Shown here piece by piece: positions 44,902 through 56,132 of a stretch of 64,000 nucleotides of DNA (its first letter is position 1; each line of letters opens with the position of its first letter). The stretch comes from Adiantum capillus-veneris. Taxonomy: Eukaryota; Streptophyta; Polypodiopsida; Polypodiales; Pteridaceae. A model generated the notes under the pieces. That model was not told the origin of the DNA, ran no database searches, and saw only the letters and a list, made by a program, of their open reading frames with translations. The translations under genes and the position numbers were made by a program. The DNA is taken from the NCBI GenBank assembly GCA_014529385.2, contig CM043966.1, forward strand, positions 38,746,037-38,810,036, written 5' to 3'.

Positions 44902-47857
44902 CTTGCAAATTTACTGAAGAGACCTTGAAGCAGGTAGTCATCGATGAAGAAGGGTTTCTTACTGATGAGGAGGTCAAGTGCTTTCAAGAGATGCTTGCAA
45001 AACATGGTAAATCCTTTGATTTTGAGCCCAGTGAAATTGGATGTGTAGATCCAAATGTTGTAGCACCTATGATTATCTTTACCGTTCCACATATGCCATG
45101 GAATTTGCATCCTATTCCTCTTCCTAAAGCCCTTCTACCACAGCTTATTGACTTGTTAAATGAAAAGATACGTATGGGTATTTTGGAGCCATCTTGTGCA
45201 CATTATTCTAATCGATGGTTCACCGTCCCAAAGAAGAATGGAGCCCTGCGATTTATTCAGGACATGCAGCCAGTAAATAAGGTAACAATTTGTAATGTTG
45301 GCACAGGACCAATTGTGGACGAGTTTGCAGAAGCTTTTGCAGGTAGGGCTATATATTCCATGGGTGATCTTTACTCAGGCTATGATCAGTTACAGCTTGC
45401 TTTGGAGAGTAGAGATCTCACTACTATGCGTACTCCACTTGGGCTGGTAAGGATATGTACTTTACCGCAAGGTGCCACAAATTTTGTTGCTCACATGATG
45501 AATGGCATGAACAAGGTATTAAGAAAATTCATTCCTCACATTACTATGCCTTTTATTGATTATTTGCCAATCAAGGGTTGTGAAGAAGGTTTGAAAGACG
45601 AGGTAAAAGATCAGAGGGGGTGATGAAGCTTTGTTGCTCAACATATTGCAGATTGTGAAGCTATTCTATCTAAACTTGAAGAGGTAAATCTAACACTTTC
45701 AGGTAAAAAAAAATTTTTTGGTGCCAAAGAACTATTGATTGTTGGACATATGTGTGGGCCGCATGGACGATGCCCAAGCCCAGCTAAGGTGGAAGCAATA
45801 CAAAGGATGAAGAATTCATGCACATCAGTTACTGAAGTCCGTCGTTTTTTGGGTGCTTGCGTGTTTTATCGTATTTGGTTACCTCACTTTGCTCATGTTG
45901 CAGAAGTACTTTACCAATTATTAAGAAAAGGGAAAAGATTTGTGTGGGAAGATGCCCATACAAAGGCCATCAAGAAATTGAAGAAGATGCTTTTGGATGC
46001 TCCTACCTTAAGGAAGGTTGATTATAAATGTGGAAGGCCAGTGATTTTGACGGTTGACACTAGTCCTACAGGCATTGGTTGGGCTATTGGTCAAGATGAT
46101 GAGGATGGTCATAGATATGCTATTCGGTTTGGTGCAAAGGTGCTTAACACTCGTCAACAAAGTTACCCACAGGTTAAGAGAGAGCTTTGGGACGTTGCTA
46201 CTGCTCTAAAATTTGACAAGGAGTATTTTATTGGAGCTTCAGTTGTAGTGGAGACTGATTGCTTACCATTGATAGGAATGATTACGAATTGCTCCACTCC
46301 GGATATTGCTATGTTACGATGGATAGCTTTCATTAAGTCTCTTAATCCAAAATTCTGTCATATTGCAGGAAGGGACAATCTGGTAGTAGATATGTTATCA
46401 AGAGCCAGGTATGAAGATGAGGAGGAGATGCTTACAGAGAGTGATGATGTGGGCTTAAAGTTTTATACTTCTTCTCATTTGCATGCAAGTTGTAGTGTTC
46501 TTGCTCGTGTTTTTGAAGTTTTTTTAGATGAGATGTACGATGGAGAGTGGCTTTTGATAGGCTATTATCTCAGCACTCTCACCAAGCAAGAGGAATGGAG
46601 TGATCAAGAATACAGGAGGATCAGGAAGAAAGCTTATGGTTATTTCCTTAAAGATGGGCACTTGTGGAAGCAGCCAAAACGTCCAGGAGGATCACCACAA
46701 TGAGTAGTATGTGACAAAGTAAAACAACAACAGGTAATTAAAGAATTTCATGAGAATTTATGGGCAGGACATAGAGGAGTGTGGGCAACATTTGCCAAGA
46801 TTAAAGACCGCTACTGGTGGAAAGGTATGTACAGAGATGTTGCTCGATTTGTGGAGACTTGCATGGGTTTGTCAACAGTATTCAAATGTGCGACATCGAG
46901 ATGAGTTACATCCTACTTATCCATTGGCTATGCATTATAAGTGGGTTGTAGATTTGATTACTCTGGCAGTCGATATTTGGCAAATGAGGTATATTGTTCT
47001 TGCCAGAGAGGATCTCACTAACCAAGTGGAAGGAAGAGCTTTGCGTACCAAAGCTATAAGTTCAGTATGCAAGTTTTTGCTTGGGATGTGATTTGCCGAT
47101 ATGGTTGCATTGGAAAGATTACTGTAGATAGAGGAGAATTAGATGCAGATGAAGCTTATGAGTTCTTCGACCGGTTGGGAATCAAGTTGGCTCTTACTAC
47201 AGCATATAATCCGGAAGGTAATGGAAAAAGTGAAAGAGGACATCCGCCTATTGTTAAATCTTTGGCCAAGGCTTGTAGAGGACGAATTGGTGATTGGCCT
47301 AAACTTTTACCTTTTGCTTTATGGGCTGACAGAACTACTCATAGCTCAGTCACAGGATTTATGCCATTTGAACTTATGTATGGGCAAAAGACAATCATGC
47401 CTATAGAAGAGACGATTGTTTCTTGGACCATACTGCCATGGGAATCAGAAATGTCAACTGAAGACTTGCTTGCTATTCGCATTCGGCAGCTTGAAAGAGC
47501 CAAGAAGACATTGACCAAGCAATAGATAAGCTCAAGGAGGCACGATTGAAGAATAAAGCCGCATTTGACAAGAAGCATAGATTGAGACCATATATTATCA
47601 AAGATGGAGATTGGGTAATTGTTTATGATAGCAGTTTGGAAAATCAATATTCGGCCATGTGTAAAATGGTTAAGAGATGGTTTGGACCTTATGTTGTGCT
47701 GCACGTTTATGATAATGGAACTTACAAGCTTAGAGAACTTGATGGCACCAAGCTTAAAGAACCCATTGCAGGAAAGAGGATCAAATTATTCAAGAAGCGA
47801 GAAGGACAGGTGGTTCTGGGTGATATAGATTCTGGAGAATGCCAAGAAGATGATTAG
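44902..47857 (+). pseudogene. Ty3/gypsy pol, fungal-like lineage, copy A (5'-truncated)
   Basis: Copy A begins abruptly inside pol and lacks gag and protease. The reverse transcriptase (44925-45623) shows LNEKIRMGILEPSCAHYSNR, YSMGDLYSGYDQLQLAL (first catalytic Asp), TTMRTPLGLVRICTLPQGAT and MPFIDYLPIKG, where the second Asp of FIDD is Tyr. A frame break follows at about 45622. RNase H (about 46040-46430) has VDTSPTGIGWAIGQDD and HIAGRDNLVVDMLSRAR. TGA at 46701-46703 replaces a CGA seen in copy B. The integrase is split by frameshifts near 46865 and 47085: GHRGVWATF, then DRGELDADEAYEFF (second Asp) and NPEGNGKSERGHPP (Glu). The C-terminal domain runs in a third frame to 47857. Non-functional. 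Confidence 0.85.
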
Positions 47858-47950
47858 ATGTATTCGCTAGAAGAAGCTTCTGGCGATACTTTTGCTTATG
47901 ATGAATAGTAACCTGAAGACGGTTGGCACATGCCGGAGGATGTGCAGGTT

Positions 47951-47963
47951 CAGAGGGGGTGGA
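47951..47963 (+). promoter_or_regulatory. polypurine tract of copy A
   Basis: cagagggggtgga directly before TGTCGTG; the same arrangement occurs at 53941-53953 in copy B. Confidence 0.75.
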
Positions 47964-49439
47964 TGTCGTGATGCTCCGCCTCCACAATGTGAAGCTCTGT
48001 CAAGACATGACTTTTGGATATTATCATTCCTTAGGTGGAATCATCGTGATTGCAAAGACATGCTCGACATGGTAGTAGAAGAAATTTATATCAAAGGTGT
48101 ACACTTCAAGAAGCAAATCAATTTTCTAAAAGTTCTTTTTTGTCAAAAGTATGTCAAGAGAGAGTCAAGAGGGTCCCCATTTCAGATCATCGATGTCGCG
48201 TGCTTCAAGTGATTGCAAAGCTGCTTGTTTGGAGGATCATCCGTTCGAAATATTTTGATGTGATAAACTACGATTAGCATGCTTTAGTTGACATGCGATG
48301 GCTAATAACATGGAGACAGTGAGGATGCTACAGATAATAGTGCCTTGGTCATTAAGAATGTGCTTAGCATTGCCTTGGTTTCGTGTATGCCGAGAAGTTC
48401 GAAGGCAAGGCCATGAGTTGTGAGTGTGAATGACCACTTACATTATGGAGCTATTAATAAAATAAGGCTGGATAATAATATTGAGGAGTTGACAGGCTTA
48501 AGAAGAAAAGCATGGCACCGTCGACAGCAAGCGATAGAGGAAAAAAAAAAGCAGGTTGACGAGTCAGAAGAGGGGTCGCTTTTGGCGGGCGAGGGCGACC
48601 AATCGAGGATCAGGGCGGAGTTTGGCGACAACAAGTGCCACTGAAGAGCCAAGGGAGGAGCTTTTGGGCCAACGCAAGGAGAAGCAGGAGTTGAGAACGT
48701 CTAGTGGTGAAGTCGGCAACTGCAGAATCGATTGAGAGCCAGGTGTTGGAGTCGGCAACTGTAGGAGTTGAATAGCCAAGAGCAAGGGCTCTCATACCCG
48801 AGAAGCTGGTGGTTGGGTCGTGAGCAGGCTTTGAAAGTCCGCTTGCTGGATAAAGGTGGTACACACTCTTACAAAGGGAGGCTTGCCATGCTCATCAAGG
48901 TCACATCGAGTTAGTGTCAGGAGTAGGCGCTCAGACAAGCTGAAGGAACCCACCAACAAGCGGCCATTAAAGCACAATTGAAAATAATGAAGGCTAACAC
49001 GGGTTTCTTTTAATAAAAAAGATTTCAAGGGTTCTTTCTTTACTTAAAAAAGTAAACAGAAGGTGGTTCTTAAGATTACTCTCGGAACAACAGAGAATTA
49101 TATTCAGACATTTGAAGTTTATTTTCCTGAAGAGATGGTCCGAGGGCAAAGTGAGTGCACATGAAGGTGGTCGGGAAGAGCAAGGGAAGGGCATTGAGGC
49201 CATACAGATTTGGCATTTGCACTTCCGCTCATAGCCTTGGCGAGTTGAAGAGCACTTGTTGCCTATTGCAATCAAGTTACTTTTTTGTATTCAAATTTTA
49301 GTTCATTTAAGTAATTCAATTCAAGGTGTTCTTTTGTGCTATATTCTCTTGAGGTGTGCATCTTTCTCTCATCGTTTCCCACAGCGAGCAGCCCGCCGGT
49401 GCTGACCCGGCTCAACTTGTGAACAATTTATCCCCGACA
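47964..49439 (+). repeat. LTR region between copies A and B
   Basis: It starts TGTCGTG after the polypurine tract of A, and its right end (tccccgaca at 49431-49439) matches the LTR end in the 3' LTR of B (cccccgaca at 54715-54723). At 1476 bp it is about twice the 770-bp LTR of B, so it may comprise the 3' LTR of A (perhaps ending at the GCGACA near 48630) plus a second LTR or leader belonging to B. Internal boundaries are uncertain. Small ORFs here (47.9-49.3 kb) are not supported. Confidence 0.5.
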
Positions 49440-49456
49440 CTGCTCCTGAAGTGGTG

Positions 49457-50375
49457 ATGGAGGAGGCACCCAAGGACAAAAAGCAAGGTAAACCCAAGGG
49501 ACCCTCATATAAGCTTAAGTCTGACATTGAATTAGCTACAGATTTAAAGAAAGTTTTTGAAGAGCGCATTCTTAATAGCAAAGTGGAGCTCACATTGGGT
49601 GATATTTTGGGCATTTCCAAACGTGAGTTTCATGAGGAGATAATTGACATCATCAAAAGAAAGCGGCAGATACCAATTGAACAGGAGTCGGAGTCAGTGA
49701 AGAGCAAGGGGGTATGCCACATTGAAGCAATTTTGGATGACTCTGAAGAGTATTTGGCAAATCTTGAAGAAGAAGAAGAGTCGAGGTTTGTGGTGGTGTC
49801 AAATCCAACCGTACTTGAGGTAAGGCATGCTCATTTCAATGAAGATGAATATAATGAAAGTATACCAAGGAGTCACTTTTGAAGGACTCATTGGGCAAGA
49901 GCAACAACCGAAACTGTTGTGAAGCTTGGCGACATAAGAACCGGTCTTAGCACTCATAGATCATGGATCGGAGATCAATTTGATGGCTAAAAGCTTGCAC
50001 AAAAAGGGGAAATGGCCTATTGATGTGGACCATGGTTGGTGGATTCGAGCTGCCAATATGCTTACAGGCGACTTCTATGGTGCTTGTGCCAATGTTAAGG
50101 TAACTGTAGGGGATGCCTGTGATGAGAAAAATTTCTTTATACAGGAGCATTCCTCTTATCCTTTAATTCTGGGGCAACCATACATTACGGCTGTGCGATT
50201 GGAAACCAAAGTGTTGGATGATGGCTCAACCTATACCAGGGTTCGGAGCCGTGATGGTAAGAAAGTAGTACAATTCTTGACTGTATGTGTTGATCATGTG
50301 AGGAATAAGGATAGTCTACGTGATCATCCAATGCCGAAGATACGCAAGGAGTTTAGAGAACACAGGTTTGCATAG
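49457..50375 (+). CDS. gag-like and retropepsin region of gypsy copy B
   Basis: The first frame (ATG 49457 to TGA 49880-49882) encodes a charged gag-like region: YKLKSDIELATDLKKVFEE and KVELTLGDILGISKREFHEE. A protease follows in another frame: LIDHGSEINLMA (DxGS active site, DHG) around 49956-49991, then KKGKWPIDVDHGWWIRAAN, YPLILGQPYITAVRLETKV and QFLTVCVDHVRNKD, ending at 50375. Motif content and the K-W-P-I-D-x-x-H-G-W block resemble protease domains of fungal Ty3/gypsy elements. Gag and protease are in different frames, so either a programmed frameshift or decay separates them. No CCHC knuckle is visible. Confidence 0.7.
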
Positions 50376-50434
50376 GATTTTTTCGGAGTGCCATTATAAA
50401 GCGGGACTATGGTGGTACAAGTGAGGAGAAGTTC

Positions 50435-53400
50435 TTGCAAAGAGAAGCTTTCTCTTTGGGGTTTTTGGGGTTAACATCTGAAGGTTCAGTCTCTTTCAAA
50501 AAATTTAATGATTTGCCAAAGTGGGAAAAACAGTATGTTTCAGGTATTCAAAGTGAGTTGCAGGGTTGTGATGTGCTTGAATCCGATGATGTGATTTCAG
50601 GAGTCTTTGAAGAGGTATCTTATGTAGATACTATGTCAGAGCTTGAAGAGATCAGGCAAAACAGGTTACAAAGCAGAACTGAAGTGGTCAAGGTCCATTC
50701 AATGGACATGTATGATGAGTTAAGTATATATGAAGCCCTTATGCATATTGAAGATGATTCAGGTGAAACTGTTGAAGCGCACGTAGAGACAAAATACAAG
50801 ACTGTTGCAAAGAAAGTGAGGCCAATGGCTACACCGCTGCAAGAAGGAAGTGATGGGATGATCAAGGAGGCTTCTCGACAACCTATACTCAGAGATCCAA
50901 AGAACATAGGATATAAGTTTACTAAGGAGACACTGCAACAACTGAAGGTTGGAGAAGACGGTTTCCTCAATGAAGAGGAGATCAAATGTTTTCAAGGTAT
51001 GCTCAAAAAACATGGTAAAGCTTTCTCTTTTGAGCCAAGTGAGATTGGGTGTGTGGATCCGAGTGTTGTTTCACCAATGGTTATTTTCACTATTCCACAT
51101 ATGCCATGGAGCTTGCGTCCTATTCCAGTTTCGAAAGCTCACTTGCCAAAGCTTATCAATTTGCTTAATGAAAAGATTCAAATGGGAATCTTGGAGCCAT
51201 CATGTGCTCCGTATTCTAATCAATGGTTTACTCTTCCGAAGAAAAATGGTACATTAAGGTTCATTTCGGATATGAAACCAGTTAACAAGGTAATAATCTG
51301 CAATGTGGGTACTGGCCCAATTGTGGATGAATTTGCTGAGGACTTTGCAGGTAGATCTATTTATTCCATGGGTGATCTTTATTCAAGGTATGATCAATTC
51401 CAATTAGCTTTGGAGAGCAGGGATCTTACTACAATGCGTACTCCTCTTGGTTTGGTAAGGATGTGCACTCTGCCACAGGGTGCTACTAATTCAGTAGCTC
51501 ATATGATGAACGGCATGAATAAGGTATTAAGGGACTTTATCCCACATGTTACTATGCCTTTCATTGATGATCTACCAATTAAGGGCTGTGAAGAAAGCTC
51601 AAAAGATGAAGCAAAAGACCAGAGGGGATGCCGACAGTTTGTTGCTCAACATATTGCTGACTGTGATGCTATACTAACGAGGCTTGAAGAAGTTAACTTA
51701 ACACTTTCAGGTCAAAAATCAACTTTTGGTGCTAAGAAGGTCTTAATTGTGGGACATATGTGCAGCTCTGAAGGAAGAAGGCCAAGTCCAGCAAAAGTCG
51801 AAGCAATCCAAAAGATGAAGGAAACATGTTCTTCATTTACTGAGGTTCGTCGATTCTTAGGCGCATGTGTATTCTATTGTATTTGGCTGCCACACTTTGC
51901 TCATGTTGCAGAGGTGCTGTATCAATTGCTACGAAAAGGTAAGAGGTTTGTTTGGGAAGAAGTTCACACACAAGCTATTAAGAAATTAAAGAAGATGCTT
52001 CTTGAGGCTCCGACCTTGAGGAAAGTTGATTATAAATGCGACAGGCCAGTTATTTTAATAGTTGACACTAGCCCGACAGGTATTGGATGGGCTATAGGTC
52101 AAGATGATGCTGAAGGACACAAGTATGCAGTGAGATTTGGAGCCAAGGTGCTCAATGCTCGTCAACAAGGATATCCACAGGTTAAGAGGGAACTTTGGGG
52201 TGTTGCTACCGCTCTAAGGACCGATAAAGAATACTTTATTGGAGCTTCTGTTGTGGTAGAGACAGATTGCTTGCCATTGATAGGGATGATTGCAAACTGC
52301 TCTACTCCGGACATTGGATGCTACGATGGATAGCCTATATTAAGTCTCTTAACCCTGAATTTTGTCATATTGCAGGTAGAGATAACCCTGTTGTAGATAT
52401 GTTATCAAGAGCCAGGTTTGAAGATGAAGAAGAGATGTTGATCACAAGTGATGATGTTGGTTTGAAGTTCTACACGTCCTTTTATCTACATGCCAATTGT
52501 GGAAGTATTGCTCATGTTTTTGAAGTCTTTTCTGAAGAGTTTTATGATGGAGAGTGGCTTATGATTGGTCGCTACCTAAGTACTCTCACTAAACAAGAAG
52601 GATGGAGTGATCAAGAATTCAAGAAGATCAGGAAAAAGGCATATGACTATTTCTTGAAAGATGGACATTTATGGAAACAACCGAAGCGCCTAGGAGGGGT
52701 ACCACAACGAATTATTTGCGACAAAGCAACTCAACAGCAGGTAATTAAATACTTTTACGAAAGTCTATGGGCTGGACACAGAGGAGTCTGGGCAACCTTT
52801 GTCAATATTAAAGACCAATATTGGTGGAGAGGTATGTACAAAGATGTGGTTCAATTTGTGGAATCATGCTTAATATGTCAACAGTACTCTAATGTTCGAC
52901 ATAGAGATGGATTGCACTCCACCTATCCGCTGGCTATGCACTACAAGTGGGTGGTGGACTTTATTACAATGCCAGTAGGAGTGTGGCAGATGAGATATAT
53001 TGTTCTTGCGAGGGAAGATCTTACTAATCAGGTTGAAGGCAGAGCTTTGCGCACCAAAGCTACCAGTTCAGTATGCAAGTTCTTGCTTGAAGATGTTATC
53101 TCTAGGTATGGATGTGTTGGCAGGATTACTGCAGATAGAGGCGAGCTGGATGCAGGTGAAGCTCGAGAGTTTTTTGCTATTAAACTCGCTGTCACTACAG
53201 CATATAATCCAGAAGGTAATGGAAAAAGTGAAAGAGGACATCCGCCTATTGTTAAAGCTTTAGCAAAGGCGTGTGAAGGACATAATGGTGATTGGCCTAA
53301 ACTCTTGCCATTTGCTTTATGGATTGATCGCACTACACACAGTTCTGTTATAGGATTTATGCCATTCGAATTGCTGCATGGGCAAAAACCCATTATGCCT

Positions 53401-53906
53401 ATAGAGGAAACAGTTACGACTTAGACCATAATGCCATGAGAAGAAGGTATGTCTATTGAAGACTTGCTTGCTCTACGTATTCGCCAGCTTGAGAGGCGTC
53501 AAGAGGACATTGAACAGGCTAAAGAGAAGCTTAAAGAAGTAAGATTGAAGAACAAGTCAGCATTTGATGGTAAGCATAGATTACGACCACATGCTATCAA
53601 AGACGGTGACTGGGTACTTGTCTATGACAGTAGCTTGGAGAACCAATACACTGCTATGCAAAAAATGGTTAACGGTGGTTTGGACCATATGTGGTTCTAC
53701 ATGTTTTTGATAATGCAACGTATCAATTATGTGAACTTGATGGAACTATGCTCAAAGTGCCTATTGCAGGGAAATGGACCAAGCTATTCAAAAAGCGAGA
53801 AGGCGAGATTGTTCTTGAAGATTCCCATTCAAATCCACCTTCAGAGGATCATGTTATGTATACATCAGATGATATGTCTGATGATGATTTTAATGAAGCT
53901 AATTAA
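50435..53906 (+). pseudogene. Ty3/gypsy pol, fungal-like lineage, copy B
   Basis: Reverse transcriptase: LNEKIQMGILEPSCAPYSNQ near 51165, YSMGDLYSRYDQFQLALES near 51365 and MPFIDDLPIKGC near 51558 (intact FIDD). RNase H: VDTSPTGIGWAIGQDD near 52060. A one-base loss near 52308, relative to copy A, moves the frame; the next frame (52316-53424) carries HIAGRDNPVVDMLSRAR, then integrase with CLICQQYSN, WVVDFITMPVG (first Asp), DRGELDAGEAREFF (second Asp, with three residues missing after it compared with A) and GNGKSERGHPPIVKALAK (Glu). Two Trp codons of A are stops in B (TAG at 53422-53424 and a TGA shortly after). The C-terminal domain continues from 53449 with another frame change near 53690. 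Confidence 0.85.
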
Positions 53907-53940
53907 GTGCAATTGGCACAGACAGGAGGATGTGCAGGTT

Positions 53941-53953
53941 CAGAGGGGGTGAA
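53941..53953 (+). promoter_or_regulatory. polypurine tract of copy B
   Basis: cagagggggtgaa immediately before TGTCGTG, the LTR start. Confidence 0.75.
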
Positions 53954-54723
53954 TGTCGTGCCGCTCCGCTTCCATGATGGAAAAAAGAGTAAAGAGAAGC
54001 AGAAAAAGTCTATTTGAAGCTCACACATTTATTGAGCAGTGACCAGGGCTCGAGAACAAGTAAGGAGATCCAGAAAGTGTATGCTTTATGTGGTTATGAA
54101 GGCCTAAGCGTAGAGATTTTATGCTTGAAGAAAAAGTTTTACATGTGAAAGGGCTCTTAGGACATATAAGGCAACTTGGGTAGAGGAAGACATGTGGTCA
54201 GTGGTAAAAAAGAAAGTGTGTGGGAGACTTCCCATCTCTGCATGAGGGAGGCCGAAAAAGTCCTATTCTGGAAATTTTTTGTAAAACAGGTTTTTGGACA
54301 AAACGAGCATTTTTTAGCATTTTTGCATCTCACGCACAGAGGCTAATTCTGCACCGATTAGGAGATATTCAAGTTTTCGTGCTCTGCTGTATTAGCGGGG
54401 AGGAAGCCATAAGCTTGGAGCACTCTAATCTTAAGCCAAGCTTCCATAGCCCACTCTCATCCAATCTCCCATAGCCAATCTAATCAAAGACACCATAAGC
54501 CACTCAAATACAAGCTTCCAAGCCACTCTAATCATGGAAGGAGTTTAAATAATGTAAGCAGCGGTACTGTTAATGATAATCAAGCTTCACGATCTTGTTC
54601 AAGCTGTTAATTTCAAGCTTTGTCTACATTCATTGTGTCTGCTGCAATTGTCTTCCTCACACCTCTCACAACCAGAGGCCCCGCGCCTTCCCGGCTCAGC
54701 TTTCGAATACAAATCCCCCGACA
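53954..54723 (+). repeat. 3' LTR of gypsy copy B, 770 bp
   Basis: It starts TGTCGTGCCGCTCCGC after the polypurine tract and ends cccccgaca. The first ~25 bp are similar to the LTR start after copy A (TGTCGTGATGCTCCGCC), and the last ~60 bp resemble 49380-49439 (shared cccggctca... and cccgaca). The middle diverges strongly, so LTRs of A and B are old or belong to different subfamilies. Confidence 0.6.
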
Positions 54724-54895
54724 CCGTGCATCTTGGTGGGCAAGGGGGTTTTTCCTTGGCACAGCCGCTATTGCAAGAAAGCTCTTGCATGTGGGGGTTT
54801 GGGTGTACCAAGGAAAGACATTTCTCTGTCTTTCGATAACCTGCTTGTTTTTTTTAATACAGGTACTATGTTGTTAGGTTCACCACCTGTTTGGG

Positions 54896-54898
<3 letters not shown>

Positions 54899-54971
<73 letters not shown>
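54899..54971 (+). repeat. (GA)36 microsatellite
   Basis: An uninterrupted 73-bp AG run preceded by ttgggggg. The Arg-Glu ORF across it is an artefact. Confidence 0.9.
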
Positions 54972-54974
<3 letters not shown>

Positions 54975-55322
54975 AGATAACGTTGCAAGTCATCAGTGAA
55001 GAGGAACTTTGCAGTCGAGTTTGTAGATCAAGGTCGGTCACTGCAAGCTTGAAACTAGCCGTGCTGAAGCTGTTTGGTGTTGAAGCCTGCAGAAGTGCGT
55101 GAACCTGTGGAGGACGAATCCGACTGGTGTACGAGCGCTAGCAAGGCCGACTCTGGTTGGAGAGAGCTGGGCTGGCGCGAGCATGGCCGACTGTGGCTGG
55201 AGCGGGAGCGGGGCTGACTGTCGATTCATGCGCCCCCAAGGGTAGCCCCTTGCCCAGGGGTGGGCTGAGGCTGAAGGATGAAGGATGAAGAAGATGAGGC
55301 GCTAGGGTTACAATTCTCCGAG

Positions 55323-55325
<3 letters not shown>

Positions 55326-55409
<84 letters not shown>

Positions 55410-55450
55410 TCATGCGAATATTTTTGGTCTCACTTTTCGCATGAACCTTC

Positions 55451-55493
<43 letters not shown>
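55326..55493. repeat. GA/CT inverted repeat: 57-bp arms, 17-nt loop
   Basis: A (GA)40 tract (55326-55405) plus aaggttcatgcgaa faces ttcgcatgaacctt plus a (CT)n tract to 55492. Arms 55362-55418 and 55436-55492 pair with one mismatch (the G in ctctgtctc) around a 17-nt loop (55419-55435). A unique 13-bp inner stem shows this is a true inversion, not only chance pairing of GA with CT. Confidence 0.8.
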
Positions 55494-55495
<2 letters not shown>

Positions 55496-55566
55496 ATAGA
55501 AAGGGATAAATCGGCATTTGAACATATGTATACAAGTATCAATAGGTTAATGGTGATAGTGTCCAT

Positions 55567-55594
55567 TGTGTGTGTGTGTGTGTGTGTGTGTGTG
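55567..55594 (+). repeat. (TG)14 microsatellite
   Basis: 28-bp TG run. Confidence 0.9.
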
Positions 55595-55675
55595 ATGGAG
55601 GGATGTACATATATCAGTGGTACGAGTGAGGGGGGTGGGGTGGGGGCAAGTCAAGGAAAGTGGGGCCATGCTGCC

Positions 55676-55677
<2 letters not shown>

Positions 55678-55725
<48 letters not shown>

Positions 55726-55735
55726 GAGGAGGAGG
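55678..55735 (+). repeat. (GA)22 then (AGG)n microsatellite
   Basis: A GA run to about 55722 passes into AGG repeats ending in atgagg. Confidence 0.85.
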
Positions 55736-55879
55736 ATGAGGAAACAAAATTGAGAGATCTGTAGAGAGAAAAAGAGAGATAGGAATAGAGAGAGAAATTA
55801 AGAGAAGCGGGGATATAGAAGTGGAGAGAGAAGAGATAGAAATGGAGAGATAGAGGGATAGATATGGTGAGGTAGGGAA

Positions 55880-55881
<2 letters not shown>

Positions 55882-55931
<50 letters not shown>
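55882..55931 (+). repeat. (GA)25 microsatellite
   Basis: 50-bp AG run. The region between 55735 and 55882 is also purine-rich, with scattered gagagag. Confidence 0.9.
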
Positions 55932-55935
<4 letters not shown>

Positions 55936-56089
55936 CTTTGTACTCAATTGTGTTGAGCTCACACGTGTCATCTTCACAAATACATAATGAAATTGCCAAG
56001 ACGTGTAGGCTTTATCACCATCAACTTCTTTGTAAGAAAGGTAAATTTAAAGTTATTGATGTGGAATTACACTAAACCTATGGCAAAAA

Positions 56090-56132
56090 GGGGGGGGGGG
56101 GGGGGGGGGGGGGGGAAGAGAGAGAGAGAGAG
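56090..56132 (+). repeat. poly-G (26 bp) followed by (GA)n
   Basis: 26 G (56090-56115) then aagagagagagagagag to 56132. Confidence 0.85.

Noticed and set aside
54595-55999. ORFs rich in Arg-Glu or Ser-Leu
   Set aside because: They run through GA and CT microsatellites and change with tract length.
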